DNA of 64,000 nt, taken from SHWC01 sp050173345 (GTDB lineage: Bacteria > Pseudomonadota > Alphaproteobacteria > UBA828). Of the stretch, positions 35,977-43,504 are shown piece by piece; within the stretch, counting starts at the first letter, position 1, and each line of letters opens with the position of its first letter. The stretch covers positions 1-64,000 of the forward strand of contig JBFXKW010000001.1 of assembly GCA_050173345.1 (NCBI GenBank), in the 5' to 3' direction. Both the position numbers and the translations under genes were made by a program. Below the pieces are notes generated by a model, which saw only the letters and a program-made list of their open reading frames with translations, did not search any database and was not told where the DNA came from.

Positions 35977-37155
35977 TCAGGCGTAGACCGGCGAGGCGGC
36001 GGCCGCGCTCAGGAGGCGGGCGTCGGCGAGGTGAACGATCCGCCCGCCCGCCATGGTCGCCGCGATGACGGGCCGCTCGGCCCTCTCGTCGTTGACCAGC
36101 ACGAGGTCGGCGCGCCGGCCGGTCGCGATCTCGCCGCGGTCACTCAGGCCCGCGGCCTTGGCCGCGTCGGTGGAGACCGCGCGCCACGCCGCGCCGAGCG
36201 TCGCGTCGCCGTCGCGCACCAGGCGGAACGCGGCATGGTGCATGGCGGGGTAGTAGTAATCCGAGGTGAGCACCGAGCAGAGCCCGCGCCGGAACGCCTC
36301 GTGTGCTGAAAAACGATCGGCATGGCTGCCGCCGCGCACGATGTTGGGCGCGCCCATGATCACCGGGCTGCCCAGCGCCTGCGCAGCCTCCGCGGTTCTC
36401 GCATCGAGCGGGAACTCGCAGAGCATGGCGCCGAGCGCGTGATAGTGGGCGCGTATCTCCGGCGTCTCGTCGTCGTGCGAGGCCATCGTCACGCCGGCCC
36501 GGCGCGCTGCGGCGGCGAGGCGCGCGACGGCCTCCGGCACTTCGTCCGCCCGTGCCGAGACGCGCGCCAGCAGTGCGAGGAACGCCGGGGTCGCAAGCCC
36601 GCTGCGATCGGCGTAGCGCGCCAGCTTCTCGGGACTGTCGGTCTCCTTCCGGATGTGCTCGACATGGTCGTTGAAGGCGAGGAGCTGGACCCGGCCGGCC
36701 CCGATCCAGCCTTCTATCTCGTCGACCGCGTCGAGATTGAAGGTCTCCTGCCGCAGGTGCAGGCGCGTATCGCAGGCAAGCTCGCCTTGCAGCGAGTCGA
36801 GCGTATCGAGGAAGGCGAGTGCCGCCTCGCGGCCCCGCAGGCCCGGCTCCCAGGAATAGGTGAGGGCGTGGAAGGCCGTGGTGATGCCGTTCGCGACGAG
36901 CTGGCGGTCGGTGTCGCGCAGCGCGATGCGCGGGTCGAAGCTGACCCGCGGCCGCGGCATGAGCTGCCGCTCGAAGGCATCGCCGTGCAGGTCGATCAGG
37001 CCGGGCAAAATCAGGAAACCGTCGGCGCGCAGCGTCGCGGCGCGGCCCGCCGGCTCGCCGATGCGCTCGATTCCCTCGGGGCTCACGACCAGATCGGTCT
37101 GCTCGATCGAGCCGTCGGGCAGCAGCACGCGGCCGCCTTGGAGTGCGGTGGTCAA
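35977..37155 (-). CDS. phnM: Second PhnM-family amidohydrolase
   Basis: A 392-residue PhnM-type amidohydrolase. Motifs include LIDLHGDAFERQLMPRPRVSF near residue 52-72 (HGD instead of the HTD of the first PhnM), AFNDHVEHIRKETD near 160, ASHDDETPEIRAHY near 235 and IMGAPNIVRGGSHADRF near 280. It is a paralogue rather than a duplicate of the first phnM, since the two are clearly diverged. It may process another phosphonate nucleotide or be a functional replacement. It pairs with phnN downstream. The start is TTG 37155 in this reading and is not certain. Confidence 0.88.
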   Translation of the reverse strand: MTTALQGGRVLLPDGSIEQTDLVVSPEGIERIGEPAGRAATLRADGFLILPGLIDLHGDAFERQLMPRPRVSFDPRIALRDTDRQLVANGITTAFHALTYSWEPGLRGREAALAFLDTLDSLQGELACDTRLHLRQETFNLDAVDEIEGWIGAGRVQLLAFNDHVEHIRKETDSPEKLARYADRSGLATPAFLALLARVSARADEVPEAVARLAAAARRAGVTMASHDDETPEIRAHYHALGAMLCEFPLDARTAEAAQALGSPVIMGAPNIVRGGSHADRFSAHEAFRRGLCSVLTSDYYYPAMHHAAFRLVRDGDATLGAAWRAVSTDAAKAAGLSDRGEIATGRRADLVLVNDERAERPVIAATMAGGRIVHLADARLLSAAAASPVYA

Positions 37156-37375
37156 GTAATTGATTCCCTTGCGTTCGACTCAACGCCGCAAGGCTACGCC
37201 GGCATCGTGACGCCGATATGTCGGCGCCGGCCCGACCAATCTTCGAATGGTCGCCCAATCGTCATGATTCCGACTTTTTCTGGACATCGAAGCTTCATGC
37301 CAATGCCGATGTTCCTTCTTAACGAATCGCTAGCGTGCCAGCCAGGGCCAACGCCAAACCCAGGGAGTGGCACCC
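37156..37375. promoter_or_regulatory. Divergent promoter region, phnM2 and phnD2
   Basis: This 220-bp gap separates the leftward phnM2-phnN unit from the rightward second phosphonate transporter. It has two dyads: CGCCGA-TATG-TCGGCG (37211-37226) and CGACCA (37233-37238) with TGGTCG (37248-37253). It does not contain the TCTAG-type site seen upstream of phnG, so PhnF control is not indicated. I found no convincing Pho box. Confidence 0.45.
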
Positions 37376-38257
37376 ATGAAGGGCTTCAAGCGAATGCTCC
37401 TCGCCGCCGCGTTCGTCGTTGCGGCGGCGTTCACCTCGATCACCCAGGCGGCGGAGATCAAGCTCGCGGTCACCGACCTCGAAGGGCTGGAGCAGGTGCA
37501 GCGCGAGTTCGGCGCGTTCAAGGACGTGCTCCAGAAAGAGACCGGCTTCGACATCACCTTCTACCCGGTCAGCAACCGCACCGCCGCGGTCGAGGCGCTG
37601 AGCGCCAAGAAGATCGACTTCGTGCTGACCGGGCCGGCGGAATACGTCGTCTTCAAGAAGCGTTCGGACGCCGCGCCGATCGTCGGCTTCTCGCGGCCGG
37701 ATTATTTCGCCGGCATCATCGTGCTCGCCGACAGCCCCTACATGCGCGTCAAGGACCTCAAGGGCCAGAAGGTGGCGTTCGGCGACGTCGGCTCGACCTC
37801 CAACCATCTGGCGCCGATGCAGGCACTCGCCGACCTCGGCATCGACCCGCGCGTCGATATCGAAGCCCTGCACGTCGATCGCAAGGTGGCGTGGGAGGGG
37901 CTGAAGCGCGGCGACGTCGCCGCGATCGGCATCAACTACGGCAAGTTCCTCGAGCTGCGCGACAAGGAGGCCGACCTGCCGCCTGGCGCGTTCCGCGTCA
38001 TCGCGCGCAGCCCCGACCTGCCGAACGACATGCTGCTCGCCGGCAGCCATGTCAGTGCCGAGACCGTCGAGACGGTGCGCAAGGCCTTCGTCGATGCGTC
38101 CGACGCGCTGGTCGCGGCAATCCTCACCGGCGAGGACAATCAGAAGTACAAGGGCATGAAGTTCCTCGCGGGCATCGAGGACAAGGACTACGACTATGTC
38201 CGCTCCATGTACGCAACGATCGGCTATCCGCAATATGCTGAGTTCGTTGGCGACTGA
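37376..38257 (+). CDS. phnD: Second phosphonate-type periplasmic binding protein
   Basis: A 293-residue precursor. Its signal peptide MKGFKRMLLAAAFVVAAAFTSITQA is followed by AEIKLAVTDLEGLEQVQREFGAF. PhnD-family ligand elements are present: FYPVSNRTAAVEALSAKKIDFVLTGPAEYV and FGDVGSTSNHLAPMQALADLG. It is distinct from the first PhnD and may bind a different P compound. ATG 37376 follows GGGAGTGG. The operon order here is D-C-E, whereas the first transporter is C-D-E. Confidence 0.93.
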   Translation: MKGFKRMLLAAAFVVAAAFTSITQAAEIKLAVTDLEGLEQVQREFGAFKDVLQKETGFDITFYPVSNRTAAVEALSAKKIDFVLTGPAEYVVFKKRSDAAPIVGFSRPDYFAGIIVLADSPYMRVKDLKGQKVAFGDVGSTSNHLAPMQALADLGIDPRVDIEALHVDRKVAWEGLKRGDVAAIGINYGKFLELRDKEADLPPGAFRVIARSPDLPNDMLLAGSHVSAETVETVRKAFVDASDALVAAILTGEDNQKYKGMKFLAGIEDKDYDYVRSMYATIGYPQYAEFVGD

Positions 38258-39062
38258 CCGCCTCGCGCCGGTCGAACAGCACGAGCCGATGGGCGCGCCG
38301 GTCCATCGGCTCGTCCCCGGCTCACCGCTGCTCTCGATCCGAAGCTTGCGCAAGAGCTTCGACGGGCGGACGCCGGTGCTCGCCGATGTCAGCCTCGATC
38401 TCGCGAACCACGAGACGGTGGCGCTGATCGGCTCGAACGGCACCGGCAAATCCACGCTGCTGCGCTGCTGCGTGCGGCTCATCGAGCCCGATGGCGGCGA
38501 TACCCAACTCTTCGGCGAGAATCTGCGCGCGCTCAACGGCCGGGCGCTCCGGCGGCTGCGGGCGCAGGCCGGCTTCGTGTTCCAGAAGCACAATCTGGTG
38601 CCGCGCCTCTCGGTGCTGAGCAACGTGGTGCACGGAGCGCAGGGCAGGGTGGCCGGCCCGATGAGCTGGCACCAGCTCTTCGCGCCGCAGGCGCTGCGCC
38701 AGGAGGCCATGCATTGCCTGGATCTCGTCGGCCTCGCCGACCTCGCCGCGCGGCGGGCCGACCAGCTCTCGGGCGGCCAGTCGCAGCGCGTCGCGATCGC
38801 GCGCGCCCTGATGCAGCGGCCGCGCCTCGTGCTCGCCGACGAGCCGGTCGCGAGCCTCGACCCCAAGGCGGGCGAGGAGGTGATGTGCCTGTTTGCCGAC
38901 CTGATGCGCCGCCAGGGCGTCAGCGTGCTCTTCACCTCGCACAATGTCGGGCAGGCGATCCGCTATTCCGACCGGGTGATCGGCCTGCGCGGCGGGCGCA
39001 TCGCGCTCGAGGGCCTGTCCGGCCGCCAGAGCGAATCGGCATTGAGCGCCCTCTATGAGTGA
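38235..39062 (+). CDS. phnC: Second phosphonate-type ABC ATPase
   Basis: A 275-residue ABC ATPase. Walker A is GSNGTGKSTLLRC near residue 68, the Q-loop AGFVFQKHNLVPRLSVLSNVVHGA near 115-135, the signature LSGGQSQRVAIARAL near 177, and Walker B LVLADEPVASLD near 200. The PhnC-type Q-loop supports phosphonate transport. The 5' end overlaps phnD2 by 23 bases if ATG 38235 is used; ATG 38289, which begins MGAPVHRL, is the alternative. It overlaps the permease gene by eight bases. Confidence 0.92.
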   Translation: MLSSLATDRLAPVEQHEPMGAPVHRLVPGSPLLSIRSLRKSFDGRTPVLADVSLDLANHETVALIGSNGTGKSTLLRCCVRLIEPDGGDTQLFGENLRALNGRALRRLRAQAGFVFQKHNLVPRLSVLSNVVHGAQGRVAGPMSWHQLFAPQALRQEAMHCLDLVGLADLAARRADQLSGGQSQRVAIARALMQRPRLVLADEPVASLDPKAGEEVMCLFADLMRRQGVSVLFTSHNVGQAIRYSDRVIGLRGGRIALEGLSGRQSESALSALYE

Positions 39063-39882
39063 AGCCTCTGACGGCGGCCCCGCGCCGCGCCGCCGGCCGC
39101 TCGACCCGCCGGCCCGGCTGCGCCGGCCGAACGCGCTCGGCTTCGCGCTGATCGTCGGCGTCGTCGCGTTCTTCATCGCCGCGCTCGACGGTGCCGACGT
39201 CTCGGTCATCAGCTTCTTCGAAGGCCTGCCCAACATGGCGCGCATGCTCGGCGAGATGTTCCCGCCCAGCACGGCGCGCCTGGCGCAGGTCGGCAAGGCG
39301 GTGCTGGAGACCTTCCAGATGGCGCTGGTCGGCACCGTGATCGGCGTCGCCTTCAGCCTGCCGCTGGCCTGGCTCGCGACGCGCGGCCTCACGCCGCACC
39401 CGACGCTCTATTACGGCGCACGCGGCCTGATCGCGCTGTTCCGCACCGTGCCCGACCTGATCTGGGCGCTGTTCTTCGTGGTCGCGGTCGGGCTCGGGCC
39501 GTTCGCCGGCACGCTCGCACTTGCGGTCGATACCATGGGCTTCTGCGGCCGCTTCTTCGCCGAGGCGATGGAGGAGCAGGAGAAGGGGCCGCAGGAGGCG
39601 CTGCGCGCGATCGGCGCGTCGCGCAGCGGAGTCTTGATGGGCGCGGTGATTCCCGGCGCCCTGCCGTCCTTCATCAACACCGGGCTGTTCAGCCTGGAGA
39701 AGGCGACGCGCTCTTCGGTCGTGCTCGGCCTGGTCGGCGCCGGCGGGATCGGCATCGAGCTCAAGGTCGCGATGGACATGTTCGAGTACGACCAGGCCGC
39801 TACCATCATCCTCTTCGTGTTCGTCCTGGTCCTCTTGGTAGAGCGTGCGAGCGCCTATTTGCGGGCGCGGGTGATCGGATGA
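39055..39882 (+). CDS. phnE: Second phosphonate-type ABC permease
   Basis: A 275-residue permease with about six membrane segments. PNALGFALIVGVVAFFIAAL is the first, and the ABC permease loop EALRAIGASRSGVLMGAVIPGALPSF contacts the ATPase. IALFRTVPDLIWALFFVVAVGLGPFAGTLAL is typical of PhnE. It is encoded in an eight-base overlap with phnC2, and the methyltransferase gene follows 4 bp later, so the unit probably runs phnD2-phnC2-phnE2-methyltransferase. Confidence 0.93.
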   Translation: MSEASDGGPAPRRRPLDPPARLRRPNALGFALIVGVVAFFIAALDGADVSVISFFEGLPNMARMLGEMFPPSTARLAQVGKAVLETFQMALVGTVIGVAFSLPLAWLATRGLTPHPTLYYGARGLIALFRTVPDLIWALFFVVAVGLGPFAGTLALAVDTMGFCGRFFAEAMEEQEKGPQEALRAIGASRSGVLMGAVIPGALPSFINTGLFSLEKATRSSVVLGLVGAGGIGIELKVAMDMFEYDQAATIILFVFVLVLLVERASAYLRARVIG

Positions 39883-39886
39883 GGGC

Positions 39887-40570
39887 ATGGCCATGATGGA
39901 CACGAGTTCGGAAGAACGCGGCGCGACCGCCTGGGCGGCGTGGGACGCGCGCTGGCGCACGGCGGAGGGCCGCGCACGCTGGCTCGAGCCGGAGCCCGAG
40001 GCGCGTGCGCTCGCTGCCGAGCTGCGCGCGCGTGGCGGGCGAAGCGTGCTCGATCTCGGCTGCGGCGTCGGCCGGCACGCGGTCTACGTGGCCGGCGAGG
40101 GCTTCGCGGTGTCGGCGATGGACGCCGCTTCCTCCGGCCTCGACTATGCGCGTGACTGGGCGTCGCGCGAGGGCGTCACGCTCGACCTCTCGTTCGGGCA
40201 GATGACCGCGCTGCCCTATGAAGACGCCAGCTTCGACGCCGTGATCGCCTGGAACGTGATCTATTACGGCGAGCCGCCAGTGATCGAAGCCGCGCTAAGC
40301 GAAATCCGCCGCGTGCTGCGGCCGCGTGGGCTCTATCTCGGCACCTTCCTGTCCAAGCGGCACGCCCGCTACGGCCAGGGCCGCGAGATCGCGCGCGATA
40401 CCTTCGTGATCGACGGGGTGGAGGAGCGCGACCATCCGCATCACTATTGCGACGCGCGCGGCGTCGTCGACTTCATGGTCGGCTTCGAGCTGTGGTCGCT
40501 CGTCGATCGCTGCCATGAAGGCCCCGACACCTATCACTGGCACCTGCTTGCCGAGCGGCTGCCCGGCTAG
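39887..40570 (+). CDS. SAM-dependent methyltransferase
   Basis: A 227-residue class I methyltransferase. The SAM-binding motif I is SVLDLGCGVGRHAVYVA at about residues 52-68, the acidic motif follows in AVSAMDAASSGLDYA, motif II-like SFDAVIAWNVIYY near 120 and motif III RRVLRPRGLYLGTFL near 145. It is co-transcribed with the second phosphonate transporter, so its substrate could be a phosphorus compound, but similar proteins have many roles. GATGAGG upstream of ATG 39887 is a fair ribosome-binding site. The stop overlaps that of the convergent lipid kinase gene within a shared CTAG. Confidence 0.88.
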   Translation: MAMMDTSSEERGATAWAAWDARWRTAEGRARWLEPEPEARALAAELRARGGRSVLDLGCGVGRHAVYVAGEGFAVSAMDAASSGLDYARDWASREGVTLDLSFGQMTALPYEDASFDAVIAWNVIYYGEPPVIEAALSEIRRVLRPRGLYLGTFLSKRHARYGQGREIARDTFVIDGVEERDHPHHYCDARGVVDFMVGFELWSLVDRCHEGPDTYHWHLLAERLPG

Positions 40571-41493
40571 GCGGGCATCAGCACCTCGAGCGGCTGGACC
40601 GCGAGCGTCACCCGGGCGGGCAGAGTGAGCCCGGGCGGGGTATCGCCGTCGAGCTGGATCGGCTCGCCCGCCGGGCCGTCGATGCGCACCTCCTTGGCGT
40701 CGAGCTGGGAAACTGAAGGATGCCGCGCCAGCCGGCCGAGGCCGAGCGCGAGCGCGTAGGAGAGCGCTGCCACCACGCCGCCGGCCCGGAACAGGCAGAG
40801 ATCGAACGCGGGCTTGGCGAGGCCGGCGCGCGGCGCGAGCACGAACGGGCCGGCATAGTAGCGGCCCTTCGAGATGACCGCCGAGGCCACCGAGAAGCGC
40901 ACGCCGTCCGCCTCCACCGCGTAGCGCGGAAAGCGGAAGCGGAACAGCTCGAGGAGGAAGCGCAGCGCATAGGCGACGACGCCGAGCGCGCGCTTGATGC
41001 GCGGGCCAACGCCGCGCACGACATGCGCGTCGAAGCCGATGCCGGCGACCATCAGGAAGCGCCTTCCGTTGACCGCGCCGAGCCGGATCGTGTGCGGCGC
41101 GCCGTTCAGGATCGTCTCGACGATGGCATCGGTCTCGCGCGCCAGGCCGATCTCGCGCGCGAACAGGTTGACCGTGCCGAGCGGGATGACGGCGAGCGGC
41201 GGCGCCTCCGGCCCGAGCCCGTTGACCACCTCGTTCAGTGTGCCGTCGCCGCCGGCGACCGCGATCACGTCATGCTCGGCGCGGTCGGCCTCGCGGGCGA
41301 AGCGCTCGGCGTCGCCGCGCGCTTCGGTGATGCGTTCGGTGATGCGGCAGCCCTGCTCGCTGAGCCGTTCGAGCACGCGCTGAAAGCGGGCGCGCGCCGC
41401 GGGGCGTCCGGCGGTCGGGTTGCGGATGATCAGGATGCGTCGCGGCGTGGCCCCGGCATCGATGCGTTCTGCGAGCCTCATTGGCTCCGTCAT
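40567..41493 (-). CDS. Diacylglycerol-kinase-family lipid kinase
   Basis: A 308-residue lipid kinase of the DAGK catalytic family. GGDGTLNEVVNGLG near residue 77 is the nucleotide-binding loop, and AVIPLGTVNLFARE near 98 is the second family motif. RRILIIRNPTAGRPAARARFQRVL is the typical N-terminal strand-helix. These enzymes phosphorylate diacylglycerol or related lipids. With the adjacent PlcP-like enzyme and glycosyltransferase it fits a phosphate-dependent lipid-turnover set: the kinase would return DAG to phosphatidate when phosphate is available. ATG 41493 has GGGGGAGA upstream. Confidence 0.87.
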   Translation of the reverse strand: MTEPMRLAERIDAGATPRRILIIRNPTAGRPAARARFQRVLERLSEQGCRITERITEARGDAERFAREADRAEHDVIAVAGGDGTLNEVVNGLGPEAPPLAVIPLGTVNLFAREIGLARETDAIVETILNGAPHTIRLGAVNGRRFLMVAGIGFDAHVVRGVGPRIKRALGVVAYALRFLLELFRFRFPRYAVEADGVRFSVASAVISKGRYYAGPFVLAPRAGLAKPAFDLCLFRAGGVVAALSYALALGLGRLARHPSVSQLDAKEVRIDGPAGEPIQLDGDTPPGLTLPARVTLAVQPLEVLMPA

Positions 41494-41678
41494 GGCGTCT
41501 CCCCCGCCGCGCCGCTTTGAAAGAGCGCCGAGTATTAAGGCTTCTTCATGAAGATGACAAATCGTTTTCGACGTCATCAAAACTTCAGGGGAAAAACCTG
41601 GGGAAATTCCTATAGTCCGCGCAGCCAGAACGGCTCGAGCTTCGGCTCGAATGCGAATCAGACAACAATCGCAAGTGG

Positions 41679-42482
41679 ATGGTCCTCATGCAGCCCAGTA
41701 CTCAGCAATGGGTCCGGCGCTGCCGGACTGTCTTCATCTCAGACGTCCATCTCGGCACCAAGGGGTGCCGGGCCGACCTTTTGCTTGACTTCCTGGCGTT
41801 CCACCAGTGCCGCGAGCTCTACCTGGTCGGCGACATCATCGACGGCTGGTGCCTGAAGAAGAACTGGTACTGGGACGCCAGCCACAACGCCGTGCTGCAG
41901 CACGTGCTCAAGCTGGCGCAGAACGGTACGCAAGTAATCTATATCCCCGGCAATCATGACGAGTTCGCGCGCAGCTTCGGCAATCTCGAACTCGGCGCCA
42001 TCCGCATCGCGTCCGACGCGATCCACGAGGCGGCGGACGGCCGGCGCTATCTCGTGCTGCACGGCGACGGCTTCGATTACGTGATCAACCATGCGCGCTG
42101 GCTGGCGCTGCTCGGCGATTATGCCTATCGCTTCTGCCTCGGCCTCAACCGCTGGGTCAACCTGGCGCGCCGGGCGTTCGGCCGGCCCTATTGGTCGCTC
42201 TCGGCCTATCTCAAGCTCAAGGTCAAGAACGCGGTAGCCTTCATCGGCGATTTCGAGTGCGCGCTGGTCGAGGAAGCGCGCCGGCGCGACGTCGACGGGG
42301 TGATCTGCGGCCACATCCACCATGCGGCGTTGCGCGAGATCGACGGCATCGTCTATTGCAATGACGGCGACTGGGTGGAGAGCTGCACCGCGCTCGTCGA
42401 GCATTTCGACGGCAGCATGGAGATCGTGCGCTGGGCCGAGGAGCGCGCCCGCCCGCCGCTGCAGGTGGCGCTCGCGTCCTGA
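41679..42482 (+). CDS. plcP: PlcP-like metallophosphatase (phospholipase C type)
   Basis: A ~267-residue calcineurin-like phosphoesterase. Metal-binding motifs are in order: FISDVHLGTKGC near residue 20, LVGDIIDGW near 50, IPGNHDEF near 90, LHGDGFD near 130 and CGHIHHAAL near 205. It is close in sequence and length to Sinorhizobium PlcP, which cleaves membrane phospholipids to diacylglycerol under phosphate starvation; the VHLGTKGCRADLLLDF and WYWDASHN segments are characteristic. It resembles LpxH but lacks an adjacent lipid A gene context, and pairing with a GT4 glycosyltransferase favours PlcP. Start ATG 41679 or 41688. Confidence 0.85.
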   Translation: MVLMQPSTQQWVRRCRTVFISDVHLGTKGCRADLLLDFLAFHQCRELYLVGDIIDGWCLKKNWYWDASHNAVLQHVLKLAQNGTQVIYIPGNHDEFARSFGNLELGAIRIASDAIHEAADGRRYLVLHGDGFDYVINHARWLALLGDYAYRFCLGLNRWVNLARRAFGRPYWSLSAYLKLKVKNAVAFIGDFECALVEEARRRDVDGVICGHIHHAALREIDGIVYCNDGDWVESCTALVEHFDGSMEIVRWAEERARPPLQVALAS

Positions 42483-42493
42483 AGCGCCGGCCG

Positions 42494-43504
42494 ATGCGTA
42501 TCCTGATCGTCACCGATGCCTGGCTGCCACAGGTCAACGGCGTGGTGCGTTCGTTGCAGGCCGTGACGAAGGAACTCGAGGCGATGGGCCATGAGCCGCG
42601 CTTCGTTACGCCGCAGCAGTTCATCAGTATGCCGTGCCCGACCTATCCTGAAATCCGCCTCGCGCTCGCGCCCTGCCGCAAGCTCGCCCGGCTGATCAAG
42701 GTGTTCTCGCCGCAGGCGATCCATATCGCGACCGAGGGGCCGCTCGGCCAGGCCGCGCGGCGCTATGCCTTGACGCGCGGCCTGCCGTTCACCACCGCGT
42801 TCCACACCAAGTTTCCCGAATACGTCCACGCGCGCATCCGCCTGCCGGTCGACTGGAGCTACGCCTTCATGCGGCGGTTCCACGCGCCGGCGGTGCGCAC
42901 GATGGTCGCCAGCGAGAGCGTGCGGCGCGAGTTGGAGCAGCGCGGCTTCGCGCATCTCGCGCGCTGGGGCCGCGGCGTGGACGCCGCGCTGTTCCGCCCG
43001 CAGGGTGAGGTGCGGCTCGAAGGTGAGCGGCCGATCTGGCTCTATGTCGGGCGTGTCGCGGTCGAGAAGAGCGTCGGCGATTTCCTTGCGCTGCCGCTCG
43101 GCGGCACCAAATACGTCGTCGGCGACGGGCCGGCGCTCGATGGATTGAGGCGACGCCATCCCGAGGCGCGCTTCGTCGGCGCCCACTATGGCGAGGCGCT
43201 GGCGCGCTATTATGCGGGCGCCGACGCCTTCGTGTTCCCGAGCCGCACCGATACCTTCGGCAACGTGCTGCTCGAAGCGCTCGCCTCGGGCCTGCCGGTC
43301 GCGGCCTATCCGGTGGCCGGACCGCTCGACGTGATCGACGGCGCGCGCGTCGGCGCGCTCGACTGGGACCTCGCCAAGGCGGCGCGCGCCGCGCTCGACA
43401 TTCCGCGCGAGGCCTGCCGCGATTTCGCGCTCCAGCGCACTTGGCGCGCCAGCGCCGAGCAGTTCCTCGGCAATCTCGCGCCGTTCACTGGTAGCACTGG
43501 ATGA
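42494..43504 (+). CDS. GT4 glycosyltransferase, probable DAG glycosyltransferase
   Basis: A 336-residue GT-B fold family-4 glycosyltransferase. MRILIVTDAWLPQVNGVVRSL at the start, HIATEGPLGQAARRYA near 78, RWGRGVDAALFRP near 158, and PSRTDTFGNVLLEALASGLPVAAYP near 250 (the nucleotide-sugar domain) are all typical. In alphaproteobacteria a linked enzyme (Agt) glycosylates the DAG produced by PlcP to make phosphorus-free glycolipids. That role here is inferred from linkage, 11 bp after the PlcP-like gene. The sugar is unknown. The 3' end overlaps the convergent transglycosylase gene by 20 bases. Confidence 0.85.
   Translation: MRILIVTDAWLPQVNGVVRSLQAVTKELEAMGHEPRFVTPQQFISMPCPTYPEIRLALAPCRKLARLIKVFSPQAIHIATEGPLGQAARRYALTRGLPFTTAFHTKFPEYVHARIRLPVDWSYAFMRRFHAPAVRTMVASESVRRELEQRGFAHLARWGRGVDAALFRPQGEVRLEGERPIWLYVGRVAVEKSVGDFLALPLGGTKYVVGDGPALDGLRRRHPEARFVGAHYGEALARYYAGADAFVFPSRTDTFGNVLLEALASGLPVAAYPVAGPLDVIDGARVGALDWDLAKAARAALDIPREACRDFALQRTWRASAEQFLGNLAPFTGSTG

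Noticed and set aside
41560..41600. Possible Pho box upstream of the PlcP-like gene.
   Set aside because: A TGTCAT half-site exists on the minus strand but no adequate second half.
41679..42482. Calling the metallophosphatase LpxH (UDP-2,3-diacylglucosamine hydrolase).
   Set aside because: Sequence blocks and linkage to a GT4 glycosyltransferase and lipid kinase fit PlcP-type enzymes better, although LpxH-like activity cannot be excluded.
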